From positions 1 through 64,000 of the IMG/VR virus record IMGVR_UViG_3300035670_000022: DNA of 64,000 bases; one strand, given 5' to 3'. Shown here in pieces: positions 13,723 through 22,217 of this stretch. The stretch's first letter is position 1, and the number at the start of each line of letters is the position of its first letter. This stretch comes from a virus. The notes below the pieces were generated by a model, which saw nothing but the letters and a program-made list of their open reading frames with translations, had not been told where the DNA came from and did not search any database. Both the position numbers and the translations under genes were made by a program.

Positions 13723-16143
13723 TTACTCGGCACAAGCGGAGCAGAACCCCTTGGTTTCGGAAGGAGATTCGTCTTCGGCGGTCGAGCCTAAACCCAGAAT
13801 AGAGAAGTCTTCGTCAATAAAAACGGAACTTTTATCTTGAGTTGCTGGCATTACCTGCAGACTGTAATAAAGACTCAATAGGGGAGAGTCTAACCAGCGC
13901 TCGATGAAGGCTTTATCCATCTGCACCATGTCACTCCACCAATTCATTGAAATGCTGTGAGCGAGTCCGGTGGTATTCATAAGACGTTGCCAAGCAGCAT
14001 TTAACCGGAATTGAATATCCCAACCTACCTCCGACGCGATTTCAACTTTAGGGTTGTAGTCATAGGATTGGACGCCAAAGGTGTCGCTGTCCCGGTCAAC
14101 TTGGCGATCGACAGGGGGAGCAATCTCAGGAGTAGTGGTATATCCCTCTATGTCCTGGTAGTTATAGGAGCATGAAGCAGTGGGAGCAATGGTAAATGCA
14201 CGCTGCATTTTGTATTGTCGGGCGACTTCAGCAGATTGCTTGAAGCCAGTGAACAGCATGTTAACGATAGTTTTAGCTGTGCTAGTCTCCTCTTGCAGTT
14301 CTCCTTCAGACTCCCATATGTCAAGACTGTCTTCTAGAGTTTCAACAAATTCTTTATAGGTGACCCCCGCAATGGCTAAGTGGTTGGCTAAGCCAAGAAC
14401 ACCGAGACCGACTTGTCGATCCTTTGAACTTGGGAGGTAGATACCGCTGTCGTCAGTACCGGTTTGGGCATGTAACTCACAGAGAAACTTCATACCTTCG
14501 GTGAAAGCAGTAGGGATCTCCGACGGGGAACATTCTCCCATGTTGATATGACTAAGCAGGCAGGTGCCCCGGGATTCTAAGAGAATCTCCAAGCAGTTAT
14601 GTACCCGCAGTCCATTACCATCGAACTCGTTAACTTTTGGTATGGTGCAGTCATAAACTTCTTGAACACCAGCAGACTCAATAGAGCTGACTTGAGCCTC
14701 TACATAGCGAGGGGTTTGTTTGTTGTCGCCTTTAGGTTTATAGGAGTCAGTTAACTTTTCCAATAAATACGCTTTGTTCTCCAAGCAGAATCCAATCTTG
14801 TTCTTGAAGACAAGTAGGTCTTCTCGCCCAGAGATTTCTAGCTGCGTGGTGCTCTTTCCTGCTTGAGATAAACGACAGCGGATGCCGAGGCGGGTTAACA
14901 TCTGCATGACCACTCGGGTAATGCTATAAGTTTCCCGAAAACAAATGCGTTTAGTCGCCCGTCCAATACGGTAGGCGGCGGGTAGGGTACAGCACTCTGA
15001 AAAGATGGCTTGAACAAATCCTTTATAGAACTGTGACGATGTGAAGAGCAGTTCTGTGGGAGCCTCCTTTTTGCCTGGCTCTAACCCATAGCTACTGGCA
15101 AGTTCTGTGAGTTTCGTGCTTAAGAAGAAGTTGAAGCCTTCTTTAACATCAAGTCCCAATTCCTTAGCGTATTCAACAGCCATAGGCATGGCGCTTTTTT
15201 TATTACCAGGAAAAGCAAGTCGTGTGATCTGCGGGGTAAATTGAATCCCTAAACAACACATCCAGCCTAATAACCAGCCTTCTTTGAAAGACCCTTTACC
15301 TTCCCAGTCTTTAGCATTTTGGTGACTTACGTGGAGAATGGTGTCTTTAGGGTAGAGATTCTTAATCGGCTTCCATCCTTCTGGAGTCAGCAGCTGGTGG
15401 TCTGGAGTAGCACAGAGACTATAACCTTGAGTCGTATTAAGAGTGACGGTCTCTTTGACGCCGCTCAACCACATTCCTTCTTCTGTAGACGGGTATTCTT
15501 TCCCCTCTACGATGGCTACAAATGCAGTACCTACTAAGTCTTTTGCGTATTTAGGTCCTTTATTGGTGTGCACCACAGTGTCCCCTGCTACGCAGACGTT
15601 GTGGTATAGCCGTGAACCAGACTCGCTGTGAGTCTTTTTCACTAACCATAGATCCCCTCGACGACAAGCAGCTAAAGCCGCTTCTAAATGTTTCCAGTTT
15701 AGGAAGTCATTGTCTACGTTCAGACATCGTTTAACCCAGGGTAGTTGTGCCCGATCTGCAGAGATGAACTCTAAGGCATCTGGGTGGTCGTAGTCGAGGT
15801 GGATTGTGATGGCTCCGTTTTTAAACGTGCCTCCTCGGCGCAGTACTTCATTGATCTTTGAGTAGATCGTAGAGAAAGACACCGGACCACTAGACACTAC
15901 ACCGCTCTTACTTTCTGTTCCTTTAGGACGCAACTTAGAGAGGTGGATAGCAACTCCTGCTGCGTTTCGTAGCGCTTTTGAAGCAAACAGCCAGGAGTCT
16001 TCTATCGCACTCACACCTTCCATGGAGTCCTCTACGGACAACACAGTGCAAGAGACGGGTAAGCGATTGTTTTTATCTTGTAGCCAGCTTTTAATACGCC
16101 CCGTCAGTGCTAGGTACTTTGGGACTTCAAGATTTGCAGACAT
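13723..16143 (-). CDS. nrdA: Ribonucleotide reductase alpha subunit with intein
   Basis: This enzyme makes deoxynucleotides from ribonucleotides. The extein has Cys32 in PVSCTVL (redox cysteine region), a glycyl/substrate segment (65-125), the active-site CLEI at 517-520, GTCLLSHINMGE, the PTAS phosphate-binding region and a C-terminal CSACAE redox pair. An intein occupies 184-516, so the mature protein is about 473 residues, compact compared with ~750. The thiyl-radical cysteine (E. coli Cys439, in NLCLE) is Cys517, the first residue after the intein, so activity requires splicing. A strong site (AGAGGAGA) precedes the ATG at 16143. Confidence 0.88.
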   Translation of the reverse strand: MSANLEVPKYLALTGRIKSWLQDKNNRLPVSCTVLSVEDSMEGVSAIEDSWLFASKALRNAAGVAIHLSKLRPKGTESKSGVVSSGPVSFSTIYSKINEVLRRGGTFKNGAITIHLDYDHPDALEFISADRAQLPWVKRCLNVDNDFLNWKHLEAALAACRRGDLWLVKKTHSESGSRLYHNVCVAGDTVVHTNKGPKYAKDLVGTAFVAIVEGKEYPSTEEGMWLSGVKETVTLNTTQGYSLCATPDHQLLTPEGWKPIKNLYPKDTILHVSHQNAKDWEGKGSFKEGWLLGWMCCLGIQFTPQITRLAFPGNKKSAMPMAVEYAKELGLDVKEGFNFFLSTKLTELASSYGLEPGKKEAPTELLFTSSQFYKGFVQAIFSECCTLPAAYRIGRATKRICFRETYSITRVVMQMLTRLGIRCRLSQAGKSTTQLEISGREDLLVFKNKIGFCLENKAYLLEKLTDSYKPKGDNKQTPRYVEAQVSSIESAGVQEVYDCTIPKVNEFDGNGLRVHNCLEILLESRGTCLLSHINMGECSPSEIPTAFTEGMKFLCELHAQTGTDDSGIYLPSSKDRQVGLGVLGLANHLAIAGVTYKEFVETLEDSLDIWESEGELQEETSTAKTIVNMLFTGFKQSAEVARQYKMQRAFTIAPTASCSYNYQDIEGYTTTPEIAPPVDRQVDRDSDTFGVQSYDYNPKVEIASEVGWDIQFRLNAAWQRLMNTTGLAHSISMNWWSDMVQMDKAFIERWLDSPLLSLYYSLQVMPATQDKSSVFIDEDFSILGLGSTAEDESPSETKGFCSACAE
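14596..15594 (-). other. Intein in NrdA with degenerate homing endonuclease
   Basis: Residues 184-516 start with CVAGDTVV (Cys1 and block A) and have TPDHQLLT (block B with its His), then IPKVNEFDGNGLRVHN (blocks F and G, ending His-Asn), followed by Cys+1. All splicing residues are present. The middle (~285-465) resembles a LAGLIDADG region, but the two motif helices read LLGWMCCLGIQF and FVQAIFSECC, without the usual catalytic acids. Splicing should be intact while homing is probably lost. Confidence 0.9.
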
Positions 16144-16173
16144 TAATGTCTCCTCTAAATTATGTATGTAGGT

Positions 16174-16923
16174 CTAGATAGCGTTTAGAACTTTACGTTC
16201 TGTCGGTCTTTCCGAAGGGATGGTATCGAAGAAACCAGAGAGACCTAGTCGTTGAAACTCAGCGACAATTTTGCTCCGTGCTTCTTTGTCACAGTATTCA
16301 AGCAAGATCTGCTCAATTAAGGCTGCGATCTGATTATATTTCTGAGCACTTTGATACTCTTTAAGTTGCTTGTTAGCCAAGGCTAATAGCTGACGGTACT
16401 CACTTAGGTTCTTGTTGTTAATGTCTCCGTCGAGTTCGAAGCGGGCGATCGTGCGCAGCAGCATTCCATGAAGGTTCTCCATGTTCTCCTGGATATCATA
16501 GACACTTGTTTTGGCTATGCGTGTCTTCTCTACAGGTTTAGCTTTGTCGTAGGCATCTAGGAAAGTCTTCACCGTCGGAGCGGAGATTCCGAACCGTTCA
16601 GAAATTTCTTTGATGGTGAACTTACCTTCCTCCCGCATGCTGATTATCTGAGAAGCGACCCCCATTCTTTGAATCTTGCTGGGTAGTTTCTTCGACAGAC
16701 TAGCAGAGGCTCCTAGGATGCTGGGATCAAACCCTTCATCGTCTAGCGCCTCCCGCAGCGTTTTGATTCTGGATAGGTAAAGAGTAGCTTCTATTTGATA
16801 CTCTGCTGGGAGGCAGTTGGTATACGCTGTAAAGTCTACTATTAAACTCTCGATAATTTCAATAAAGGAGAGTGCGTTAAGAGCGCTCTCTCGCGCTCTG
16901 TAGTCTTCGTTTTGATTGAGCAT
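16174..16923 (-). CDS. Helix-turn-helix DNA-binding protein
   Basis: Residues 103-124 (TIKEISERFGISAPTVKTFLD) are a textbook helix-turn-helix with the Gly turn. The N-terminal ~95 residues and C-terminal ~115 residues are helical, probably for oligomerisation. The DNA encoding the recognition turn contains ATTCCGAACCGTTCAGAAAT, a near match to the palindromes at 2266 and 25123, possibly by chance. It precedes the ribonucleotide reductase genes, so it could regulate them or act in replication or packaging. It is not a recognised repressor family. Confidence 0.6.
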   Translation of the reverse strand: MLNQNEDYRARESALNALSFIEIIESLIVDFTAYTNCLPAEYQIEATLYLSRIKTLREALDDEGFDPSILGASASLSKKLPSKIQRMGVASQIISMREEGKFTIKEISERFGISAPTVKTFLDAYDKAKPVEKTRIAKTSVYDIQENMENLHGMLLRTIARFELDGDINNKNLSEYRQLLALANKQLKEYQSAQKYNQIAALIEQILLEYCDKEARSKIVAEFQRLGLSGFFDTIPSERPTERKVLNAI

Positions 16924-16932
16924 TTTAGATTA

Positions 16933-17697
16933 CTACTTGACGTTGATGTTGAGAATCCCCAACTGGTAGTACTCTCGAGCAGCTTCTGACTCCAAGTCAT
17001 CGTAGACGATCAGAATGATGAGGCAGTCTAGAACAATTCCCAGTCTTTTCTCAAATTCTTGAAGACTGAGTTTTTCTCTAACCAGTTTCATATTCCTGTC
17101 TTTGACACTTAACCACACTGCGAATAAGCAGTCGTAGCCTTGGGGGTCGATATGACGATACATCTTGACCTTGTTGGCTATGTGCGTGGCAGAGTAGACC
17201 TTCTCGGAAGTGGGATGAACCCAGTCTAAATCATACGGGAGCTCATTCTGCAAATATGCTAGAAGATCACTACGCACCGCATCGATATGCATCTGTCTAC
17301 GCACATAATTTGGTGATCTTAATTTCGCTCCGGCGTTACGGTACGTATAACGTCCAAAGCGTTCTAGTTCGGCTTGATATATCTTCTTCTTTTTCCGATC
17401 GATAAAGTCTCGATACTGGTTTAGGACTTCGGCGAAGTCCACTTCTTTATGGGTGTAGAGTATCTTTTTAAGCCGTTGGCTAGGTTTAAAGGAGACGGTG
17501 TTAGACTTTGTTCCTTCTTCAGGAGTAAGTATTCCAACTAGAAAGAGTCCGTGCTGACTTCCCCGGCTTAGCTGCAGCATCACAAAGGTAAAGTAGGCAC
17601 GGATCACTAGGCTGATGATAGTCCGGGGTAGACCTGTAACGTCGTGGATAAAGTCTACCGAGTCCTCTAAGCATCGTTTGTCTAGCGCTTTTGACAT
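16933..17697 (-). CDS. Protein with HU/IHF-like N-terminal domain
   Basis: The first ~85 residues resemble HU-family DNA-bending proteins: two helices (VDFIHDVTGLPRTIISLVIR, FTFVMLQLSRG), a strand 'GLFLVGILTPEE', and VSFKPSQRLKKIL, which matches the end of the HU domain (V.FKP...Lk). The remaining 170 residues are basic and helical with many Arg/Lys/Tyr. A role in organising or recognising phage DNA is therefore plausible. It is one short gap upstream of the HTH protein on the same strand. The HU match is by eye and moderate. Confidence 0.45.
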   Translation of the reverse strand: MSKALDKRCLEDSVDFIHDVTGLPRTIISLVIRAYFTFVMLQLSRGSQHGLFLVGILTPEEGTKSNTVSFKPSQRLKKILYTHKEVDFAEVLNQYRDFIDRKKKKIYQAELERFGRYTYRNAGAKLRSPNYVRRQMHIDAVRSDLLAYLQNELPYDLDWVHPTSEKVYSATHIANKVKMYRHIDPQGYDCLFAVWLSVKDRNMKLVREKLSLQEFEKRLGIVLDCLIILIVYDDLESEAAREYYQLGILNINVK

Positions 17698-17700
17698 TGA

Positions 17701-18906
17701 TTAATAACCTAGGTATTCAACTAGCTCGTCGTTGATGCATGCAGCATATTCTGGCCAGCAGCGGCGGATGTACGGACAAGCACTGGTTAACACATCGTTG
17801 TATCGACGTAAGCAGGGGCTGCCGTATTTGCTAGGCCATTTCTTCATCCAAGAGTTTTCTTGCCCCTTCCGCTCTATGTCGTTTTCTATTTCAGCTTGAA
17901 TCTGTTCCAGATATTCCATGCTCATCTGCATGATCTCTGGGTCTGTGTGGGCAACGATAAAACTGTTAGAAGCCAGGTGTGTGATAGAAATATATTCTGG
18001 CAGTCTGTTAGTCTGCTCATATCTTACTGCCGCGTAGGAGTTTAGCTGCAGATCAAAGGCTACATCTTCAGAGCGGCGGCGGGCTGACTCTGTTTTGTGG
18101 TCGTTGATCACCACCGCACCGTCTGAAGCACGGTAAATAGTATCAATGAAACCATTCCAGTAAAGGTCCTTCTTCGGTCCGAAATAAACTTTCTCGTTCT
18201 CTAAAGGCAGCTCGATTGCGTCAACATGACTTATCTCCTGGGGCAGTTCAAAGTTAAAGACGTAGCAGGCCCCCCAGGCAGCAATGTTAGCTAGACTCAT
18301 TCGCTTGAATGAGAGGTTGTTCCTGGTGGCTTGATTGTCGATTTCTAGACGTAGTGAGGCAAGCCCCGCATTCTCATACTCCTGCCGGAATTTAGTAGGG
18401 GGATAGTCTAAAGGACTCTTAGGTACGGTACCGTCTTTATTGCGAATTTTATCTTCAGCGTTATAGGTAGCAGAAGCGCGGTGTAAAAGATGTCCACAGG
18501 AGAGAGCATATTCAATCACCAGATCTACAGATACCCCTTCTCCTTCTCCTGGGTTATAGGCTTCGACACTGGTCGCTTCCTCTTCTTCGATCTTGTCTTC
18601 CAAGCAGTCATAGATGCTGCTGGCTTCCTGCATCTCTTCTTTGGTTTCTTTCTTTAGAGAGCCGTGTTGAATCTGTAATTTGCAGCAGTCCACTAGCCAG
18701 TTGGTAATTGCTATTTCAATGGCAACATCTTTAGGGGCGCCTTGTAAATACTCTTCTATACAAGAGTGTGCCAGACTTCCTTTAATAAGCGGCTCTTGAA
18801 GAGGAGCTGTATATCCAGACGGTTTTACGATATACCGTAATCTATACAATTCTGGACATTCTTGATAGGCGCTGAGTCTGCTGTAACTGACGGTTTTGCT
18901 GAGCAT
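17701..18906 (-). CDS. RecB/Cas4-like PD-(D/E)XK nuclease with Fe-S cysteines
   Basis: The start SYSRLSAYQECPELYRLRY is typical of the RecB/AddB/Cas4 nuclease family (PDDEXK_1), including the first cluster cysteine Cys17. The catalytic core shows GFIDTIYR followed by VVINDHKT (D..HK) and QLNSYA. Three more cysteines at about 376, 382 and 389 (ACPYIRRCWPEYAAC) complete a Cas4-type 4Fe-4S site. It probably degrades or resects DNA ends in recombination-dependent replication or host DNA breakdown. It lies between the HU-like gene and the RuvC-fold resolvase. Confidence 0.8.
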   Translation of the reverse strand: MLSKTVSYSRLSAYQECPELYRLRYIVKPSGYTAPLQEPLIKGSLAHSCIEEYLQGAPKDVAIEIAITNWLVDCCKLQIQHGSLKKETKEEMQEASSIYDCLEDKIEEEEATSVEAYNPGEGEGVSVDLVIEYALSCGHLLHRASATYNAEDKIRNKDGTVPKSPLDYPPTKFRQEYENAGLASLRLEIDNQATRNNLSFKRMSLANIAAWGACYVFNFELPQEISHVDAIELPLENEKVYFGPKKDLYWNGFIDTIYRASDGAVVINDHKTESARRRSEDVAFDLQLNSYAAVRYEQTNRLPEYISITHLASNSFIVAHTDPEIMQMSMEYLEQIQAEIENDIERKGQENSWMKKWPSKYGSPCLRRYNDVLTSACPYIRRCWPEYAACINDELVEYLGY

Positions 18907-18948
18907 AATCTGAGTAAATTCAGTCCTTAGATTATACCAGCTTTAGCT

Positions 18949-19404
18949 TCACAGCAGGTTGTCTGTACAGTATACAGCTAGAGCAAAAGCCTGCCATGCG
19001 TGGGACTTAAGTCCGTAGGTAAAGCCTGGGTCTTGTTTTGTTCCTTTATCGCCGTATCTTGTCTTTAAGGCTTCAATAACCGTCTTGTCGTTAGCACGTT
19101 GTTTAGGGCATAAATAAGATTTAATGGCGGGGCGGTCGACTAGCATTATGGTATCGGCATTACGCCGTCCACTAAGCCAGGCTTGATAAAAACGCCCAAT
19201 CCAAATACACGTCTGATACGTGGTTCTTCCTACGGCAGAGCCGTAGTTAGTAATATTTTCTATTGCTAGATAGCTTATTCCTTCGGCGATGCCAACCTTC
19301 TGTATAAGGTTGTTGTTGTCAGTAACTCCACTTTCGAGAATGCTATTCCCGTCGTAGACTACATAACCGGACTCTGTTGTGCCGGGATCAATCGCTAGTA
19401 GCAT
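18949..19404 (-). CDS. RuvC-fold Holliday junction resolvase-like
   Basis: AIDPGTTESGYVVYDG (4-19) is the first RNase-H-fold strand with the catalytic Asp6, and AIEN supplies Glu49. DKTVIEAL resembles the RuvC helix. The last motif, normally H..DA in RuvC, reads SHAWQAFALA, so the final acid is replaced by Gln138. Either another residue (such as Asp125) takes over or activity is altered. At 151 residues it is close to bacterial RuvC in length. It should process branched DNA produced by the RecA-like protein. Confidence 0.7.
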   Translation of the reverse strand: MLLAIDPGTTESGYVVYDGNSILESGVTDNNNLIQKVGIAEGISYLAIENITNYGSAVGRTTYQTCIWIGRFYQAWLSGRRNADTIMLVDRPAIKSYLCPKQRANDKTVIEALKTRYGDKGTKQDPGFTYGLKSHAWQAFALAVYCTDNLL

Positions 19405-19759
19405 CAGCTATTTCCTCAAGAACTTCTTTGCGTGTCTCTACATAGCTGCATACCAACTCGCTAATCTTGTTGGGTGAAATCTTGTCTACTTTTTCAGAGC
19501 AGCTTAAAAGTCCATTATAGAGGAGCCCCTGTTTAAAAGACGCATTGTCTTTAAGGAAGGGATACTCTTTTAAGAAGTGATAATCAATGATGATGCAGAG
19601 TACACAAAACCAGTCAGGGGAGATGCTGTTGTTTACCTCAATCTCTGACTTCATCTCAAAGCAGGCAAAACGATCTATTCTTTTTAGGCATTCGATTAGG
19701 GTCAGGTCTTCTGGTTGACGGTCTAAGATGTCATTAAATTTCGTCGCTATCGGATCCAT
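19388..19759 (-). CDS. Hypothetical helical protein, ~123 aa
   Basis: The probable start is the ATG at 19759; an upstream TTG adds one residue. The protein is helical, acidic and contains five cysteines without a clear metal motif. It overlaps the resolvase by 17 nt and the upstream gene by 26 nt, so it is tightly embedded in the replication/recombination operon. No family recognised. Confidence 0.55.
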   Translation of the reverse strand: MDPIATKFNDILDRQPEDLTLIECLKRIDRFACFEMKSEIEVNNSISPDWFCVLCIIIDYHFLKEYPFLKDNASFKQGLLYNGLLSCSEKVDKISPNKISELVCSYVETRKEVLEEIADATSD

Positions 19760-20522
19760 CAAATTTTAGGGGTTTGTAAAAGGAGTATATCGGGTGTGGT
19801 AGCGCGGTCTCTACGGTGTGAGTTGCTCGGCTTCGTTCTTCTGGAGTCATAAATATAAAGAAGTCTTTGGACTCAAAGAGTCTTTGCCACCAAAAGGGAG
19901 CCTGTCGACTGTAGTCAGAACCCCATAGGCACTCTTTCTCTCTTTGTTTAATTAACCTTACCCACTGAAACGGAATCTGTTTAAGTCCTTCTATATAGTG
20001 GTGGGTTAGAGTGATGCCATGTTCTAAACAAGCAAGGGTGTGGGTCTTATCCAGTCTGCCTAAGTTTCGTTTCCACCCGTATACCGGATGGAGCGGTTGC
20101 CAAATATCTTTGACTTCCCCTTTTTTAAGAGAAAGACCTATCAGCTTGGCAATGTTGTTTTCTTTAACTTTATGATTTTTTATGTAGGCACTAGGGTAAT
20201 AAAAAGACATAGGGGTGCCGTGGGGGGCTAACACTTCTGTCGGCAACACTTTTGCCTTAAGACTTAATTTTGGTAGAACTCTATCGACAACATGACGGCA
20301 GGCAGTTCTATATCCCATTTTGTTAACCATGCGGGGTGTAACCCAGTCATGTTCGAAGAGGATTTTGCCTTCGTCATATAGTTGGTCTATTAGGCTGAAG
20401 TTAGCTTGAGTATCGTAGATAGATACGTAGGGTGGTGGCTCTACAAAATAGACGGCTGTCACTGAGAGGGGCAGAGCAGCCGGCATCATTTCAACGTGCA
20501 GATAAAAGTTAGAGTTACTCAT
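19734..20522 (-). CDS. Hypothetical protein, 262 aa
   Basis: An alpha/beta protein with many aromatic and His residues. The segment PLHPVYGWKRNLGRLDKTHTLACLEHGITLTHHY looks structured and potentially metal- or nucleotide-binding. It overlaps the primase gene by 8 nt and the next gene by 26 nt, so it is part of the replication operon. A primosome accessory role is possible from context, but nothing in the sequence proves it. Confidence 0.5.
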   Translation of the reverse strand: MSNSNFYLHVEMMPAALPLSVTAVYFVEPPPYVSIYDTQANFSLIDQLYDEGKILFEHDWVTPRMVNKMGYRTACRHVVDRVLPKLSLKAKVLPTEVLAPHGTPMSFYYPSAYIKNHKVKENNIAKLIGLSLKKGEVKDIWQPLHPVYGWKRNLGRLDKTHTLACLEHGITLTHHYIEGLKQIPFQWVRLIKQREKECLWGSDYSRQAPFWWQRLFESKDFFIFMTPEERSRATHTVETALPHPIYSFYKPLKFDGSDSDEI

Positions 20523-21714
20523 GGCACTTCAGTAGGTAGTTCTCTAGGCTGCCGTACTTGGCAACGAGTTTGTTCTTCCAAAGACTAATCTTTTCTTGGT
20601 CTTGGTCTACAGCAAGACAGCTCCATATGTAGTTATGGCTTTTGATATCCTGTTCGTAAAGTTCTATAGCAAGGTCTACTAGAGGCTTCAGGTGTTCTTT
20701 TCCATATTGGGCATAGACTACTTGAGAGTAGTCGATACTCACCAGCCAGTCATTAATGTCCGTGATCCCCTCTTCATCTGGCGGCATTAAATAATAAATC
20801 GGCGTTTTACTTAGGGACATCAAGTCAACTAGGTTAGGTAACATAGACCCCCACGATTTGTAGTCGTTAGACTTCTTTGAACCTATGGCGTGTTTATCAC
20901 AGTCATAGACAGCAATGATGCCATCGAAGTGTGAGAAGGCTTCTTGGTGTGGCACCAGGTTGACGTTGACACCAAACTGCCCAATAGCTGGGATGTCTAA
21001 CTGCAACAGCGATAGACAGTCACTAACCCCTTCGCAGATAACAATATAAGAAGATTGTCTTTGATACAGCGCCTTACTGTTGTAGAAATACCGATTGCTT
21101 CCTGGAGTGCCGCCAGAGGATAACCAACGGAGCGACGCATTTTTGTCTAGATTTCTGGCATGGAAATGGACTAGGTTACCCAGAGCGTCGTATATAGGGA
21201 AGATGATGTGATTGTTAAAGTACTCGTCCCCATTACGGGACAGTAGTCCTGCCTTGTCGAGTTGTGCTTCTGATAGTCGATTAGAGCGCAGAAAGTTTCC
21301 GTTAACAGATAGACCTATTTCCGGTACTCTCTTCCAGCCCCTAGACTGACAGTAGGACTCTACGATGGGGAGGTTGTTATGAGCGCAAGTCTGGTAGAGA
21401 TCCCATGCTTTTTGCTTTGTCTTCTGGGCACGGCTAAAGTCTTTTAGACCAACGGAAATGTCCAGGCTGCTAGAAATTAGAGATAAAGACTCACTTAGTC
21501 CTATACCCTTTTGCTCCATGACAAAGTCTAGAACACTGCCGTGGCGATCACATTTGTAGCAGCGATAATATCTATCGTTCCAGATTCTAAATTGCTTGTC
21601 GCTTTGGCAATCTGTAAACGGACACCGACCTCGACCGTTAGTGTTAATAGCAGGTAACTGCAGTAGGTTAGCAGCTTTAGATATCCCGACTAGTTCTTTG
21701 ATTTCATTAATCAT
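20515..21714 (-). CDS. DnaG-like DNA primase
   Basis: It synthesises RNA primers for DNA replication. The N-terminal zinc-binding domain has Cys31, Cys36, Cys52 and Cys55 (CPFTDC...CYKC). It is followed by the RNA polymerase basic domain and a TOPRIM domain with CEGVSD (Glu228) and YDCDKH (Asp271, Asp273). At 399 residues it lacks the DnaB-binding C-terminal domain of bacterial DnaG. Its ATG overlaps the TGA of the upstream gene. No DnaB-type helicase is seen in the window. Confidence 0.85.
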   Translation of the reverse strand: MINEIKELVGISKAANLLQLPAINTNGRGRCPFTDCQSDKQFRIWNDRYYRCYKCDRHGSVLDFVMEQKGIGLSESLSLISSSLDISVGLKDFSRAQKTKQKAWDLYQTCAHNNLPIVESYCQSRGWKRVPEIGLSVNGNFLRSNRLSEAQLDKAGLLSRNGDEYFNNHIIFPIYDALGNLVHFHARNLDKNASLRWLSSGGTPGSNRYFYNSKALYQRQSSYIVICEGVSDCLSLLQLDIPAIGQFGVNVNLVPHQEAFSHFDGIIAVYDCDKHAIGSKKSNDYKSWGSMLPNLVDLMSLSKTPIYYLMPPDEEGITDINDWLVSIDYSQVVYAQYGKEHLKPLVDLAIELYEQDIKSHNYIWSCLAVDQDQEKISLWKNKLVAKYGSLENYLLKCHE

Positions 21715-22217
21715 TTTCTCCTCCCGCTTTTTGCTTGCAGGAGCCAGTCTGTGTCAAGTGATAAAAGAGCTTCGTTAGTGTTTGAGCAGGTGGGACTAAC
21801 TAATCCTGTTTCAATTAGCAGTTCTAATAACATCTGGTCGACCCCAGATGAGCTGACGTCTTTTATGTAAACAGCTTTGGGCGATATACTTGAGTCTGGC
21901 GCGTTTTTAGTCGTGGCTCCTTGAGATATCTTTTCTTGAGCCACTGAGCATACTGTTCCAAAGAACGGTAGGCTCTTTTTATAGTTACCCAACCACTCCC
22001 GCTTGGCTCTGCAGAATTCCGAAGGCTTCTTCTGGGGAGATGATTTCAACGGTTCCTGGGTGTCGTTCTGTGATGTTCTTGATTCTAGATCGGCTGTTAC
22101 TGGTGAGATAGTGTGTTTCATTGTCGTAAAAGTCAATGATGATTGCTTGTCGCTTTCTACCGCTAGCGTCTTTTCGGAGTCCCCGTCCTGTTTTCTGAAT
22201 AATTCCTCGTTTCCCAC
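21711..22217 (-). CDS. Small gene overlapping helicase 3' end (start uncertain)
   Basis: The frame is open from a GTG at 22217 (168 residues), but the first ~77 codons lie inside the UvsW-like helicase gene. The non-overlapped part reads like a real protein (SLPFFGTVCSVAQEK..., then GVDQMLLELLIETGLVSP). Its TGA overlaps the primase ATG (ATGA). A short version starting near the helicase stop, for example from the TTG at 21992, is as likely as a long overlapping one. Function unknown. Confidence 0.4.
   Translation of the reverse strand: MGNEELFRKQDGDSEKTLAVESDKQSSLTFTTMKHTISPVTADLESRTSQNDTQEPLKSSPQKKPSEFCRAKREWLGNYKKSLPFFGTVCSVAQEKISQGATTKNAPDSSISPKAVYIKDVSSSGVDQMLLELLIETGLVSPTCSNTNEALLSLDTDWLLQAKSGRRK

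Noticed and set aside
16585-16604. Third full copy of the TTCTGAAC palindrome inside the HTH gene
   Set aside because: It has two changes and encodes the conserved SERFG turn of the helix-turn-helix, so coding constraint explains it.
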